A stretch of 64,000 nucleotides of DNA, from assembly GCF_040958095.1 (NCBI RefSeq), contig NC_091193.1, positions 21,647,047-21,711,046 on the forward strand, read 5' to 3'. This DNA is from Procambarus clarkii. Lineage: Eukaryota > Arthropoda > Malacostraca > Decapoda > Cambaridae. Under the pieces are notes generated by a model, which saw only the letters and a list, made by a program, of their open reading frames with translations, ran no database searches and was not told the origin of the DNA. The position numbers and the translations under genes were made by a program. This document shows positions 23,901 through 48,009 of the stretch, piece after piece. Numbering within the stretch: the stretch's first letter is position 1; every line of letters begins with the position of its first letter.

Positions 23901-26900
23901 GTGATGGACTTTGAACCAAAGATCCTTTTCTTCATCAATCTGCAAGGTAATGTTAGGCATGCAGCAAGATCCTTGTACAATATTAATAAAGCGTAGTTTT
24001 GACATAATGCGGTTTCCATTTAGTGAATGAAAATGTTATATTACATGAATTCATATTGCACATAGATCCACTGTACTAAAGCTTGAGCCCATCTTGCAAG
24101 TGCAGGTTGTGTGTGAGATCCAGAGGATAACGGAGGATGGGGAGTATGTGCCTAGTGATCCCCGAGAACTATGTGGCCGCCTGCTGTACACGCTCCACCT
24201 GCCCTCGCCTCCACCTGCCACTCATAGTGCCAACCAGATGTGCTTGCCTCCATCTGCCGCCCATTTGGCTCACCAGCTGGCCAAGGAAATCGGCAGGTGA
24301 GATTCAAGTTCCAATAAGTTTATTGAGACAATAAAATACAATAGCTTAGGCTATTTTATACCCCCCCCTGACAGGTAATGTATTCTTCCTGCACCCCAAG
24401 CATGAAAGAAACCAGTCTTATTCGTATTTATAATGACAAAGTCTTAAATAGGTTCTTGAGCCCAACAGAAACATTTGTAATTCTTCCATTACCACACCAC
24501 AGGATGGGTATGAAGTACATAATATACCATGTTGGATAAATACAGTGTAAACACGTGTGTAACAGCAAGTACCAGAGCGTAGCTGTGGAGGGCGGAGTGT
24601 CGGCCATAATGGAGAGCTTCACAGCAGCCAGTGGCTCCTGCCCCAGACACCAGCACCAGGGAGGATCACCCGTAGAAGAAGAAGCCTTCGACCATCTCCA
24701 TTCACGCCTTCGCATGACTATGGCCTACCTCTTTGCCCAAGTAAGTTTTGCTTATTTAAAAGTATTCCAAGCAATTAAGATATATGATCTCTTTTTTGCA
24801 GCATATATTTAGAATATTACAGATCAGTAAAAATGAAATTTAGCAATTCAATTCAATTTTTTTTATTATGCACCCCATACCCATCCCATGGGCAGTGGTG
24901 GAAAGGTTTACAGAGGCACATAATGGGTTCAAAAACTGAGCCCCATAGTTCGTTTAGCTAAGCAAGTGACAATCTTTTGAAGCTAGTTACATAAATTTTA
25001 ATGTTATATATACATGTCCATATACATATACAATCAGCTACCCTGCTTTACAAATGTTTGTCATAACACTCATTAAGACTGGTAGACTTATTACATTTAA
25101 GTTATAATATTTAAATATCATTTTAGAATTGTTGCACTTAATTCTGTATATACTACTTCAGCATGCGAATATTTGAGAATTAAAGTTCTTGATATTTAAT
25201 CTTGTTACTCTCGTTTTATGTATTTACCAAACATGTAGCATACACCAGGAAAAGTGTGTTTATGTATTGTAAAGTGTGACTCTGCATCAGCTGGGACTGT
25301 GGTCACAAGGCCAGACAGGGGAGCTGTTGGTGCTGGCATCCAGCAGTGCTGATAACATCATGGCAGGCTCCTGGGCCAAATACGGAGACACTTCAGCTGA
25401 TGTTAACCTCCTGGCTCGCTTTCCCAAGAAAGAAATTGAGAAAGCTCTCTTGCTGTGGGCTAAAGACAAGTGAGATTGCATATTAGAACATTACATTTAA
25501 AATTGTATTATGATAACGAAAATCAGCATGTAATTTATTTAGCTTCTTATTATTGTGCTTCCTTTCTGAACACTGAACAGCACATACTGTATATGTTACT
25601 GTTCAGGAGAATTTCATTATGTTGCTCATTTTCAGACTAAACCTTCCGGTTCTGAAAGATATTGTAGACTCCAGAGCAAGAGAAAGCGAAGGTAAAACCC
25701 TAACAGAGGAAGAGATGGCTGTGATGAGGAACCTGCAAGCAATGGAATATTGTGGTCCTTACTCAATGTTCAGCAGGCTAATGTATCTATGGAGAAATAC
25801 ATGCTCTCTTAAGCAGGTACTATTTATCATTTTTTCTTGGAATAAATAAATTTGATGAGAGGTCAGTTTTACTGCAATACAATACTGTATTTGTATTGAG
25901 TACTGGGTGACCACCTGTCCCAGCACAGCTCAAGAGCTCATATTCCATAATGTAAAATGCAGAGGTTCTACAAGTTTCTATAATTTCATGTTATAATTTT
26001 GTTATTGTGTTTACAATATCTTATATTATGCTTTTATGTGTTTATAATATATTATAGGCAGCTTAGGTAACCAGGGCTGACCCATTGCCCCCCCCCCATG
26101 ACCATTCCCCCAATTACTCTGCATAGTTTGGTGAGGCTGGCCCCAAGTGCTTTAACCTTAGCCACACACACACACACTAACAATTTTAATATATAATATA
26201 ATATTTTTTAGTGTTAAATTGTAAAAAAAAAATTATTTCACTTAGCATTGTCTTATAGGTCATCTTATTTTTATTAACATTATATACCATTTAATTTATA
26301 AGGATGAATATGAATCAATAAATATTCACTTTTTTTTATACATGAATACATTATAACAGTTGCAAACAAAATCAGTTATAAATGTCCAATAAATTTCCTG
26401 AGTATAAACCCAGTTCAATAATAGTAATAATAATATTGGATTATTGTCTTGTGTTTAATTTCAAGAGCAAACATTTTTAGAGCTGAGGACTGACATCAGG
26501 GAGAAATGTTGTATCTGATCTCTTTGCTGATACTGCATCAAGTGTGCCAAGTATTGTTGTACATAATTAGCAGCAGTGTACCAACAAACTCCATCCAAAC
26601 CACCATTTCATGCAGCCTATCTTAAGTGTTAATTTTGCCAACTTGTAAGAAACTGTGTAACATTAATAAAGTTACAACAAGTGTAGTCTGGCAACATTTA
26701 AACTAAATTCTTTGTAATATTTTTTCATCCTTTATACATTTTACATTAACTCCTGCTGTGTATACAGTATTTTCATTAATAATCTTCAAAAATAAAAGCA
26801 TTGCCTCAAACCTCAAAACAAAAATGTAATTCATTGGATGCATTGTAATCAAAGATTTGTGTGTACTGTACTATAGAAACTCATAATTCTCTTCAGATGG

Positions 26901-27569
26901 GAGAAAAAACAAAGGCATTTTTTCGGTGGTCCAGCCAGCAGCGGCACAAGATGACAGCTCTGGCAACCCCCTACTATGTGCCAGGGACGGGTCCTCCAGA
27001 TATCGACCGGCCCTTGTTCTACAATCACACCTGGTCCTGGCAGTTTACGGCCATTGATAGGGCGGTAAGTGATAGGAGTACAGTAAAACCATACCTATAT
27101 CAGTCACTTGTAAACATAATCTTAAAAAAAAATGAATGAATAAATATGGCATCATATTCCTGTTATTAGTGTGATGGTGCAGATTCTCTGTGATGAAGTT
27201 GTTGAAAATAATGTGGAGTGACAGATGATATTAAATACCTAACATTTCATTGTAACACTCTCACTTCAAGAATGTGCTTCTAAACATCACAAAAGGGAGA
27301 CACTAAATGATGATTCTGCATTTTTATGATCAAATAATTATTTGTATACCTATACTTGCCTTGAATTCTCTTAACAGGCTGTATCAATAATGTCAATTTT
27401 CATTATTAATGCAGGTTGCTGTTCTCAAAGCAAGAATTATCTGCAGTCACTACTATACCAGTATTAAACACAGTTCATATTTCCTGACAGAACATTGTCT
27501 TATTTTCTTACATAAATTCACTATTTAATATTTTAACAGGTTGAACAATTAAACAGTGAAAAAAAGTGA
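17982..27569 (+). CDS. NAD+ synthetase (glutamine-hydrolysing) homologue with altered synthetase motifs
   Basis: Exons: 17982-18127, 19447-19617, 20056-20146, 21538-21683, 22196-22356, 22687-22883, 23041-23289, 24106-24296, 24566-24740, 25291-25469, 25636-25816, 26897-27064 and 27540-27569. Phases agree and give 694 aa (human enzyme about 706). The family makes NAD+ from deamido-NAD+ with ATP and glutamine in the cytosol. N-terminal nitrilase-type glutaminase (about 1-300): Glu45 in GPEL, Lys114 in IRPKM and Cys177 in 'GYEMCVELW' keep the triad. C-terminal synthetase (about 330-694): the pyrophosphate loop SGGxDS reads 'AGDVDS' (358-363); 'QNVQAR' is replaced around '[10 protein letters not shown]'; 'NVDE' by 'SSADN' (near 527-531). 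'[10 protein letters not shown]', 'GPYSMF' and 'NRHKM'-like 'QRHKM' remain. The reading frame is intact, so this is not an obvious pseudogene. It may be a diverged paralogue or pseudo-enzyme. Confidence 0.85.
18394..19446. repeat. 36-bp minisatellite copying the exon-2 acceptor
   Basis: About 29 periods (30 copies of the core 'ccgtccacag', one of them 'ccgtccacat') run directly into exon 2 of the NADSYN1-like gene. The unit is 'ggggtacagcaccagttcat' plus 'gacccaccgtccacag'; one unit is 35 bp. The core and 'ggggtacagc' are the exon-2 splice acceptor and its first bases. All six frames look open only because 36 is a multiple of 3. I reject the resulting repetitive reading frames as genes. Confidence 0.95.
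19693..19740 (+). repeat. Fragment of the 'CGTTAAAGCGGCGGCCGTCC' element
   Basis: 'tcagaccgagctcgttaaag..ggccgtcc' duplicates the left end of the element at 20255-20655, on the other side of exon 3. Confidence 0.6.
20255..20655 (+). mobile_element. MITE-like element in the NADSYN1-like intron 3
   Basis: The left end 'ctgtcctcaggccaggctcg' and the right end 'gtgaggacgggctg' form short inverted ends (cctcac/gtgagg type). The body includes a C-run (20287-20304) and an AT-rich core. I recall this as a common decapod repeat. No protein is encoded. A small inverted repeat, 'agcagtgcttc..gaagcactgct', follows at about 20673-20710. I see nothing in 20950-21537. Confidence 0.5.
22508..22614. repeat. 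30-bp minisatellite, 3-4 copies
   Basis: Units of 'acacgaccatgtgtacctgt' plus 'cattactgac' lie about 70 bp before the exon starting at 22687. Confidence 0.85.
23398..23826 (+). mobile_element. LINE-like reverse-transcriptase C-terminal fragment in an intron
   Basis: '[20 protein letters not shown]' and '[20 protein letters not shown]', then in a shifted frame '[20 protein letters not shown]' and '[17 protein letters not shown]', resemble the downstream domain of a family of crustacean non-LTR reverse transcriptases (LPVRxGGIG..LPALLSS, then SASAGNKARLLA). A stop near 23649 and a frame change show that it is broken. It lies between NADSYN1-like exons 7 and 8 and is not part of that protein. 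Confidence 0.6.
24850..24995 (-). repeat. Dispersed repeat 'GGGCAGTGGTGGAAAGG'
   Basis: 'ccatacccatcccatgggca' plus 'tttacagaggcacataatgg' is the reverse complement of the block at 43500-43635. Nothing else is notable in this intron to 25290. Confidence 0.6.
25817..26896. other. NADSYN1-like intron 11, no features recognised
   Basis: AT-rich intron with a C-run (about 26090) and short CA repeats. No coding or element signature is seen. Confidence 0.5.
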
Positions 27570-27640
27570 AGACTGCCTCATCACCACCTGACTGCTACTC
27601 GATACTACGCTGTACAGAACTTTAAATTGCCAGTTTCTAC
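27570..27640 (+). other. Start of the NADSYN1-like 3' UTR
   Basis: Candidate AATAAA polyadenylation signals lie further on at 28062-28067 and 28093-28098. The 3' end faces that of the minus-strand TGS1 gene, whose stop codon is at 29334. Confidence 0.4.
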
Positions 27641-27800
27641 AAAAAAACTAAGACTAGACAATAGAAAAAGGCCTCGTTTCCTGCAAGGTCGGCGTTTGAC
27701 TCCCAATGGTCTGAGCGGTTAGGCATGGTCCTCATAACCCCTTCCAAGTGCTGTGTAATCATACTGGTTTTGCACTTGCTCCTCATACTGTAATTACATT
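27640..27800 (+). repeat. Degraded tRNA-derived SINE
   Basis: 'ctgcaaggtcggcgtttgac' then 'ggtctgagcggttaggca' and 'accccttccaagtgctgtgt' follow the order of a common decapod SINE as I remember it. Nothing identifiable is seen in 28100-29333, which is AT-rich. Confidence 0.5.
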
Positions 27801-29333
27801 ACCTTGCCAATATCCATTGCAAATACGTACACTTTGTTTTTAATGGATTCAGTTCTTTCTGCAGTTCTAAATGACAAATTTGGTCAAACTAAACTATTGG
27901 AAGCAATGAAGATGAATGTTACTTTCTCATTACACTTTTATTAGAAAATATACAAATCAATCACAATTATCATCTTCCTTGAGATTATACAATCATAAAA
28001 CACAGGTACTGTATATAACTTCATGTCATGCATTACCACAATTCAGGTATGTTGTGTGACCAATAAAAAGTGATAATTCTTGTAAAATTAGCAATAAAAT
28101 GCCTAATACAGTAGCAGTGTATAAATGTCATCCACAATTAGGAGCTACAAAATAACCATATTTTGACAGTGTGGTCCAAAGATTATTTTATGATCCATAA
28201 AAGGTAATATTTTTAAAATGCTGGAAGGTCAAATTGACTACTTGACACTTATATTTCCTATGATTCATTACACACATCATGTGTGTAACTAATGAGATTT
28301 ACCAATGTATAACCATGAAACCTACATACATTGCACTGCACATAGCTAGTAGTTAAAAAATGCCAACATAAGACGGAGAAGACCGTAGTAAGATGAAACA
28401 AACTTCTAGTCCAAACTGGAGAGCATCAAGTTCGGTTTTATAAAACAAATGAGTGAAACTAGTAATTTTTTTTTTCTACTCTGCAAACACACCAGACTTC
28501 TACCATAATAATAAAATGCGAACCAGATTATGGCAAGTCTTGAAAAAGCTTTTCCATTACTACACTTGATAGCAAAAGAATAGCAAAGTACTGTACTTAC
28601 AAAACTTACTGTTAAAACGTAGTTGAAATGGTTTCTGCTCAAATGAATAGTTACAATAGTTAAAGAGAAAGGCAATTAAGAATAATTAAATTTACTACAC
28701 AATTTTTAATTCAGCTTAAAATAACACATGAATTGGCTTTTTCCACTTGCCATAACATAGAGCTACAAAAATAATGTTTAGAAATTTATTCTACTTACCA
28801 TAACTATCAGCTTTAGACTTTCCCAATGTTCATAATTATGGCTTTTTAATGATAAATACTTGCCTTGCTCTATGTATTTTATTATTCAATATAATTTATT
28901 ATTATACTTTCATATCTGAGGTTAGTTTCAAACTTAGAAAAATAAGAATAAAAACATTTTATTCAGTAATTACTGCATTGCAAATGCAGTTATGCAATAC
29001 TGTATTATAATATAATACATATGGCTCTTTACTTTCATATAAGAATAAATGTTACTGAAAACTGAAGTACTTGCAGTCCAGTAATTTTACATCCCAGGTA
29101 TTATTTATTGGCAATACAAAAATGTAAAGCTATTTAAATACAAGTTATGATGGGATCCTAACCTCTCCAAGTCCATAATACTGTATCCATATTGCTGGGC
29201 TGGCCTCTCCTACACTGTATCCAGGATACAGGAAAAGTTAGTGTAACTAAATCAATCTATCACTGTCTGCTTATTTAATCCAAGAAAAATTCCTAATTAT
29301 ATACATAATTTGTTTTCCAAAGCTGATGATAGA

Positions 29334-43032
<13,699 letters not shown>

Positions 43033-43489
43033 GATTCTGTTAAAAAAAAAAAAAAAGCATATTAGCAGTCAGGAACAAATTAAACAAAATATTTGCATAA
43101 TTTTTAAAATGAAGAAGCTGGAAGCTTTGGATAAGCTTTATTGATATGCAATAGGGAAGACATTTATTTAAACTTGGTTGTTAGGCAAAATAATTTAATA
43201 ATTAATAATAATTTATTTTTTCAGGAATAGGCAGTCTATGTATATACGTCTGTATACACACACCTTAGACAAGTAGTCAGGTCACCACCAACTCAGCCAC
43301 CCAAGGTTTTAGCAAGAGGAGGATATCATCCTAAAAGATTAGGCCTTTTGGTCTATAGTAGGGCGGTGTGCAGGACAAACATATCAATTGTGACACTAGC
43401 TCTCCACATATGTCAGTTGCTTAATTTAGAAACCGTACTTGTGGTCGATCTCGAACCCATTGTTGATGTGATTACTTATATTGAATTTT

Positions 43490-43702
43490 GTAACTAGCTC
43501 ATCAAGATTGTAACTTCCTTAGCTAAATGAATTGTGGGGTTCAGTCCCTGAGCCCATTATGTGCCTCTGTAACCCTTTCCACTACCGCCCACAAGATGGG
43601 TATGGGGTGGTTGTGGAAAATAAATGTTGTTATTGTTTTAGATTTAGCTACTAAGAACGAAATGTCCATGTAGCACGGGCTATGGTGAGCCCGTAAGGAA
43701 TG
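43490..43702 (+). repeat. Two adjoining dispersed repeats
   Basis: 43500-43635 ('tgcctctgtaaccctttcca', 'cccacaagatgggtatgggg') is the reverse complement of 24850-24995. 43636-43702 ('ttagatttagctactaagaa', 'gcacgggctatggtgagccc') is copy 3 of the 7205 family. They lie upstream of TGS1. Confidence 0.6.
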
Positions 43703-44384
43703 TAAATGAACTCAATCAAATAAGTGAACAAGACTAGACTTAAGCCTCACCTAGAGCAACACAGCCACCCAGCCTGACCTCCTCGCCAACGTTTGTATCA
43801 TGAGGCCACAACCGACCCAGAGACCCACGGGATAAAATTATTGGAATGCCATATTGAAATTGCTAGCATATAGCTCCAGCAGCGGGAGTAAATTAATATT
43901 TATATGAATTCCAAGATGCTTTATGGATATGAATATCATATATTGTCTTATAAACTAATTATGTAAGTAATTATTGGAATCATACATAATAAAAGTTTGT
44001 CTTTTATTTTTCAGAAAGGGATTCGCTTTTGGCCATTTTTTTTAATTATGACAAATTACAGATATACATAGTGTGTAAAAACTGGATAACATTTATATAC
44101 GCAACTTTGCCTAGAAATAAACTAATTTAATAACGGAATATGACGAAAAAAGGAAACTGAATTCATCAGTAGATTTAGATTTTTTATATAAATATAAAAG
44201 GAAATATCACCTCTGGCTGGAAGAAAGAGACTCTTAGCCTCGTAGGAAAGCACACATAACGCATTAGAGGGGATATTTAGGTCCCCTCCAATACAGTTTC
44301 TATGTGCTTTTCTCCTAGTACCCCCTTCCTTTTGTGTTTTGTTGTGTTTTATTAGATATTTAAAGGTTACATTATGTACACTGG

Positions 44385-44605
44385 TTAATACAATTGATTA
44401 AAGGTTATGGATCTCTTGGAGCTCCTCCGCTTCAGACAGGAACCGATAACGCAGCGGGCGTTTCCCCTCTGGATCACCCACACTGAGGCGCTGAAACAAG
44501 AGATTGGCAGCCCTTGGGTCTCTGGTGATGTCGACGAGCCTGGAACCCAATTCTCTGAGAAATCCCAAGGCACTTCTACCCCAGGTGCCTTAAGGTCCAA
44601 TTAGG
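44385..44605 (-). repeat. Repeat with retroelement-like coding texture
   Basis: The minus strand, across changing frames, reads like 'SALGFLRELGSRLVDITRDP' and 'IQRGNA', a phrase I associate with crustacean retroelement proteins. It is short, has stops and is not a host gene. The rest of 43702-44995 is featureless. Confidence 0.35.
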
Positions 44606-44994
44606 TCTTGTTTACGGAGTATACAATTAGTGTTGTCTATTGGGAGTGTAATTTACCTGCAATTACCGTAATCAACGATATCCCAGGATTATTCTGATAA
44701 TTTTTGCCGGAAACGCTATGCATGCTAGTGGCTTTACAAGAATGTAAAATCAACTTAATTTCTATGTTCTCTGTTAACCCGCAAAGTACGTTCTTGTATA
44801 TAAATAAATAAATAAATAAATTACAGTGGTATACTTTATAAATATTTCACAAATTTTTAATGAATTTTTAAAGTTGTAAGAATCAAGAGAGTACTTATCT
44901 GAAGTTAATATTTAAAACATACATTATCCCGTTCCTTCGAGTTATTTGTGTTTTGCACTACTAGTTACTGCTATAAGATAATTAGTAGATAATT

Positions 44995-45092
44995 AGGTGG
45001 GAGTGGTGAGTTGTGTTGGACCCGCGGGTGCTGTGAGAGGTCGCCGGAGCAACAGTATTTACTTCATTACGTGTTACCTCCAGTGGGTGAGC
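44995..45092 (+). other. Possible 5' exon/promoter area of BLMH
   Basis: A local GC-rich patch ('gacccgcgggtgctgtgaga', 'gtcgccggagcaacag') in AT-rich surroundings ends in a donor, 'ccagtgg|gtgagc' (about 45088). BLMH needs an upstream non-coding exon because its start codon exon opens with an acceptor at 47978. The TGS1 promoter must lie on the other side. Tentative. Confidence 0.3.
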
Positions 45093-45589
45093 TGCTGCTG
45101 TTGCTGCTGGCCGCATATTTCACAGGTGCATGGGGCATGCTCTCCTCATCTCGTGTCGTTCATGCTTATTGGATTGAATTTAACTATTGCAAATTTGATT
45201 AAATACGAGAGATAAGGGTGGATTTTCATCGGTTGTAGACTTGATGAGCACATGACGTGGTGAAGTTTATAATTGGATACACACAAACTTTAAAATAAAT
45301 ATTTTATTTCTCAATATTCAGTATTTATTGCAATTAAAATTGCATTCTAAAGCCGTAATTTTTTTATTATGGGTTAATTCATCATTAACTATAGTTTATT
45401 GAAAGTTTTATATACAGTATATTGGGTTCCTCATATTGACACTGTTCTGACTAGGAGATTCTTTAAAAAATAAATAAAATTCGCTGAGAATTATCAAAAA
45501 GAACATAAAATATTCAGTAAAGCAAAAATTCTTGGATTGAAGGGCTTGTACAGTACTTTATTGTAGTAATAATATTAATAATTAATTTT

Positions 45590-45680
45590 AATAATTATAT
45601 TTATATTGCTATAATAATAATAATAATATGTTCATGAAAATATGCACACAAAAATCATTATTATTATTATTATTTTATAC
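45590..45680. repeat. Facing (ATA)n and (ATT)n microsatellites
   Basis: 'ataataataataataat' at about 45612 and 'attattattattattat' at about 45658 form an inverted pair. 45100-46900 otherwise shows no gene. A palindrome-rich stretch of 'gtacagtacacac' type lies at 46785-46870. Confidence 0.7.
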
Positions 45681-46908
45681 TACTTGTGTTCTATATCTAA
45701 TAGCATATGCTGTCATTGGACTACTACTAGTTTGTCTACATCCCAGGGTCAAGGATTAGTTTTTCACATGATTACAACACTGACCAGATCTTAACACTTG
45801 TGTTCTTTAGGTGTACCATCACCCAGGAGTTTCTTTGCATTTTTCTTCACTTGATGCTATTTGAAATTTTCAGTGCCTCCTTGTGTACTACTGTAGTTTA
45901 GTAACTGAATCTTCTAGGTTGTCATCTATAATCGTTACCCCAGAAAACATGCCGTAGAAGCAAGTATACCCCGGGATAAAGTGGCTAGCCCCTTCTGTGG
46001 AACATTGTTGTTATCATTACTGTATTTTTTATTATTCCTGTAGCGGATATTATTTATTATTGGTATTATGTATTATGAATAGTAGCAAGAATGCAGATTA
46101 ATGAAACTGATGAAATAACACTACTATTAGTGCACAGTGAAATCACATTAACATGATGTATTAGTGAGAAAATCAGTAGGAGCAATGATTTTCTTGCATC
46201 GTGTTTGTGATTTCATTGTGCATTTGACGAGAACTGTTGGAGAACTACTAGACAATTAGCCAGAGTGCATAGGGGAGGGACAGTGCTTAAAACCTTGAGT
46301 GAGCTTCAGTTGTAAGTCAAAAGAATCCTAGAAGATTCAGTGGATTCCCAGGTTGCGTTGCTTTTACCATGTTGTGGCATGGTGGTCTATGCTGCGAGCT
46401 TAGGGGTACCAAGTGAGCAGGTTTGAAGCCTCCTCATGGCTCCTCCTGAGTGTCTCGCTACTATCAGTAGTAATCGTTACAATAATTATAGTGCTTATAC
46501 CTGTATACTTTATTATATAATTTGGAAGACTAAAGGGAAACCTGAAGTGTTACCTGGATTGTCATATTAACTTGAGTGAAAGCAGATATTTTTCTCGTAC
46601 TCAAATTACACACCTATTAATCATCATTTAAAGTACTATAATTATCTTGGCAAGTGGTATAAAGATATATCCTGTATATGCCAACAATTTGATAGGAAAC
46701 TGCACTGTAATAGCATATGTGTGTATTAAATGTTTGTAGTACTCTATTATGTATGCTTGTATCAATTTAAAATATACTATTACAGTACACACAGAACACA
46801 TGTGTATGTACAGTACACACACATGTACTGTACACAGTACACCTAGTACTGTATGTACGTACAGTACACGTGTGAAGTCAGATGAACTCTTAGTTGCAAT
46901 CCTTTTAA

Positions 46909-46998
46909 CCATGTCGTAGCACAGTTGATTAAGGCGCATCTTGGATCCTCTCGGACGTAGGTTCGAACCCTCATCACGGCCCTTGTGGATTTGTTTAT
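46909..46998 (+). repeat. tRNA-derived SINE, copy 2
   Basis: 'catgtcgtagcacagttgat' plus 'aggttcgaaccctcatcacg' and 'gcccttgtggatttgttta' match copy 1 at 514-610 with a few differences. Confidence 0.75.
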
Positions 46999-47284
46999 AC
47001 TATTACAGTACTGTTATAGATTACTTATCTTTATATAAGTAGGTTTACAATGTGTCAGCAAGAATTAAATGTCGTTAGTTCTAGACAACTATTATAAATG
47101 TACTGTAGTTACATTATGCAAGTCTGCAAGTCTACATCATTGTGGTTTGCATCTTAATAAAATTAGCATTCACTCACTTATCCACTCAGAGGATAAACAA
47201 ATACACTGGATTCTACCCTGGGAAGCAGGACTGGATATTAAATAAGAACTGCTAACTATAGTTCTATTAGGGCACATTGTGCTT

Positions 47285-47855
47285 CTATGTACTCACCTAG
47301 TTGTACTCACCTAGTTGTGCTTGTAGGGGTTGAGCTTTGGCTCTTTGGTCCCCACTCTCAACTGTCAATCAACTGGTGTACAGATTCTTTAGTGGCTCTA
47401 TCAAATCTACATTTGAAACTGTGTATGGAGTCTGCCTCCTCCACATTGCTGCTTAATGCATTTCATTTGTTAACTATTTGACACTGAAAAAGTCTTTATA
47501 ATGTGTCTATGGCTCATTTGGGTACTAAGTTTTCACCTGTGTCCTCTTGTTCGTGTTCCTCCTGTGCTAAAGAGTTTATCTTTGTCCACCCTGTCAATTA
47601 TCCTGAGAATTTTGTAGGTGGTTATGTCTCCCCTTACTCTTCTGTTTTCCAGGGATGTGAGGTTCAGCTCCCTTAGCCTTTCCTCATAGCTTATACCTCT
47701 CAATTTTGGGACTAGTTTGGTGGCGTATTTCTGAATCTTCTCTAACTTTGTCTTGTGTTTAACTAGGTATGGACTCCAGGCTGGATCTGTATATTCCAAG
47801 TTTGGTCTGACATAAGTGGTAGACGAGGTCCTGAATGATTCCTTACACAAGATTC
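47285..47855 (-). mobile_element. CR1/Jockey-type LINE 3' end
   Basis: The minus strand encodes 'TTYVRPNLEYTDPAWSPYLV', 'TKLVPKLRGISYEERLRELN' and 'DKDKLFSTGGTRTRGH'. The 3' tail 'cacctagttgtgcttgtagg' is at 47300. It is the same family as 3527-4172 and diverged from it. It lies just upstream of the BLMH start exon. Confidence 0.8.
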
Positions 47856-48009
47856 CTCATGTGTATATGAATTTGTGCTTGTACTGTATTTATTTCATGA
47901 ATATGTAAAAAAATTGTTACAATATTACAGTATTTTACTTATTCTGCTCCTCACTGATATATTTATTTTTATTTTCAGTTTTGGCCCTCCTACCCCCCAG
48001 TTTTTCAAG

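Noticed and set aside
44385-44604. Overlapping open frames on both strands suggesting a small gene
   Set aside because: No splice or start context. The wording resembles retroelement protein pieces in shifting frames.
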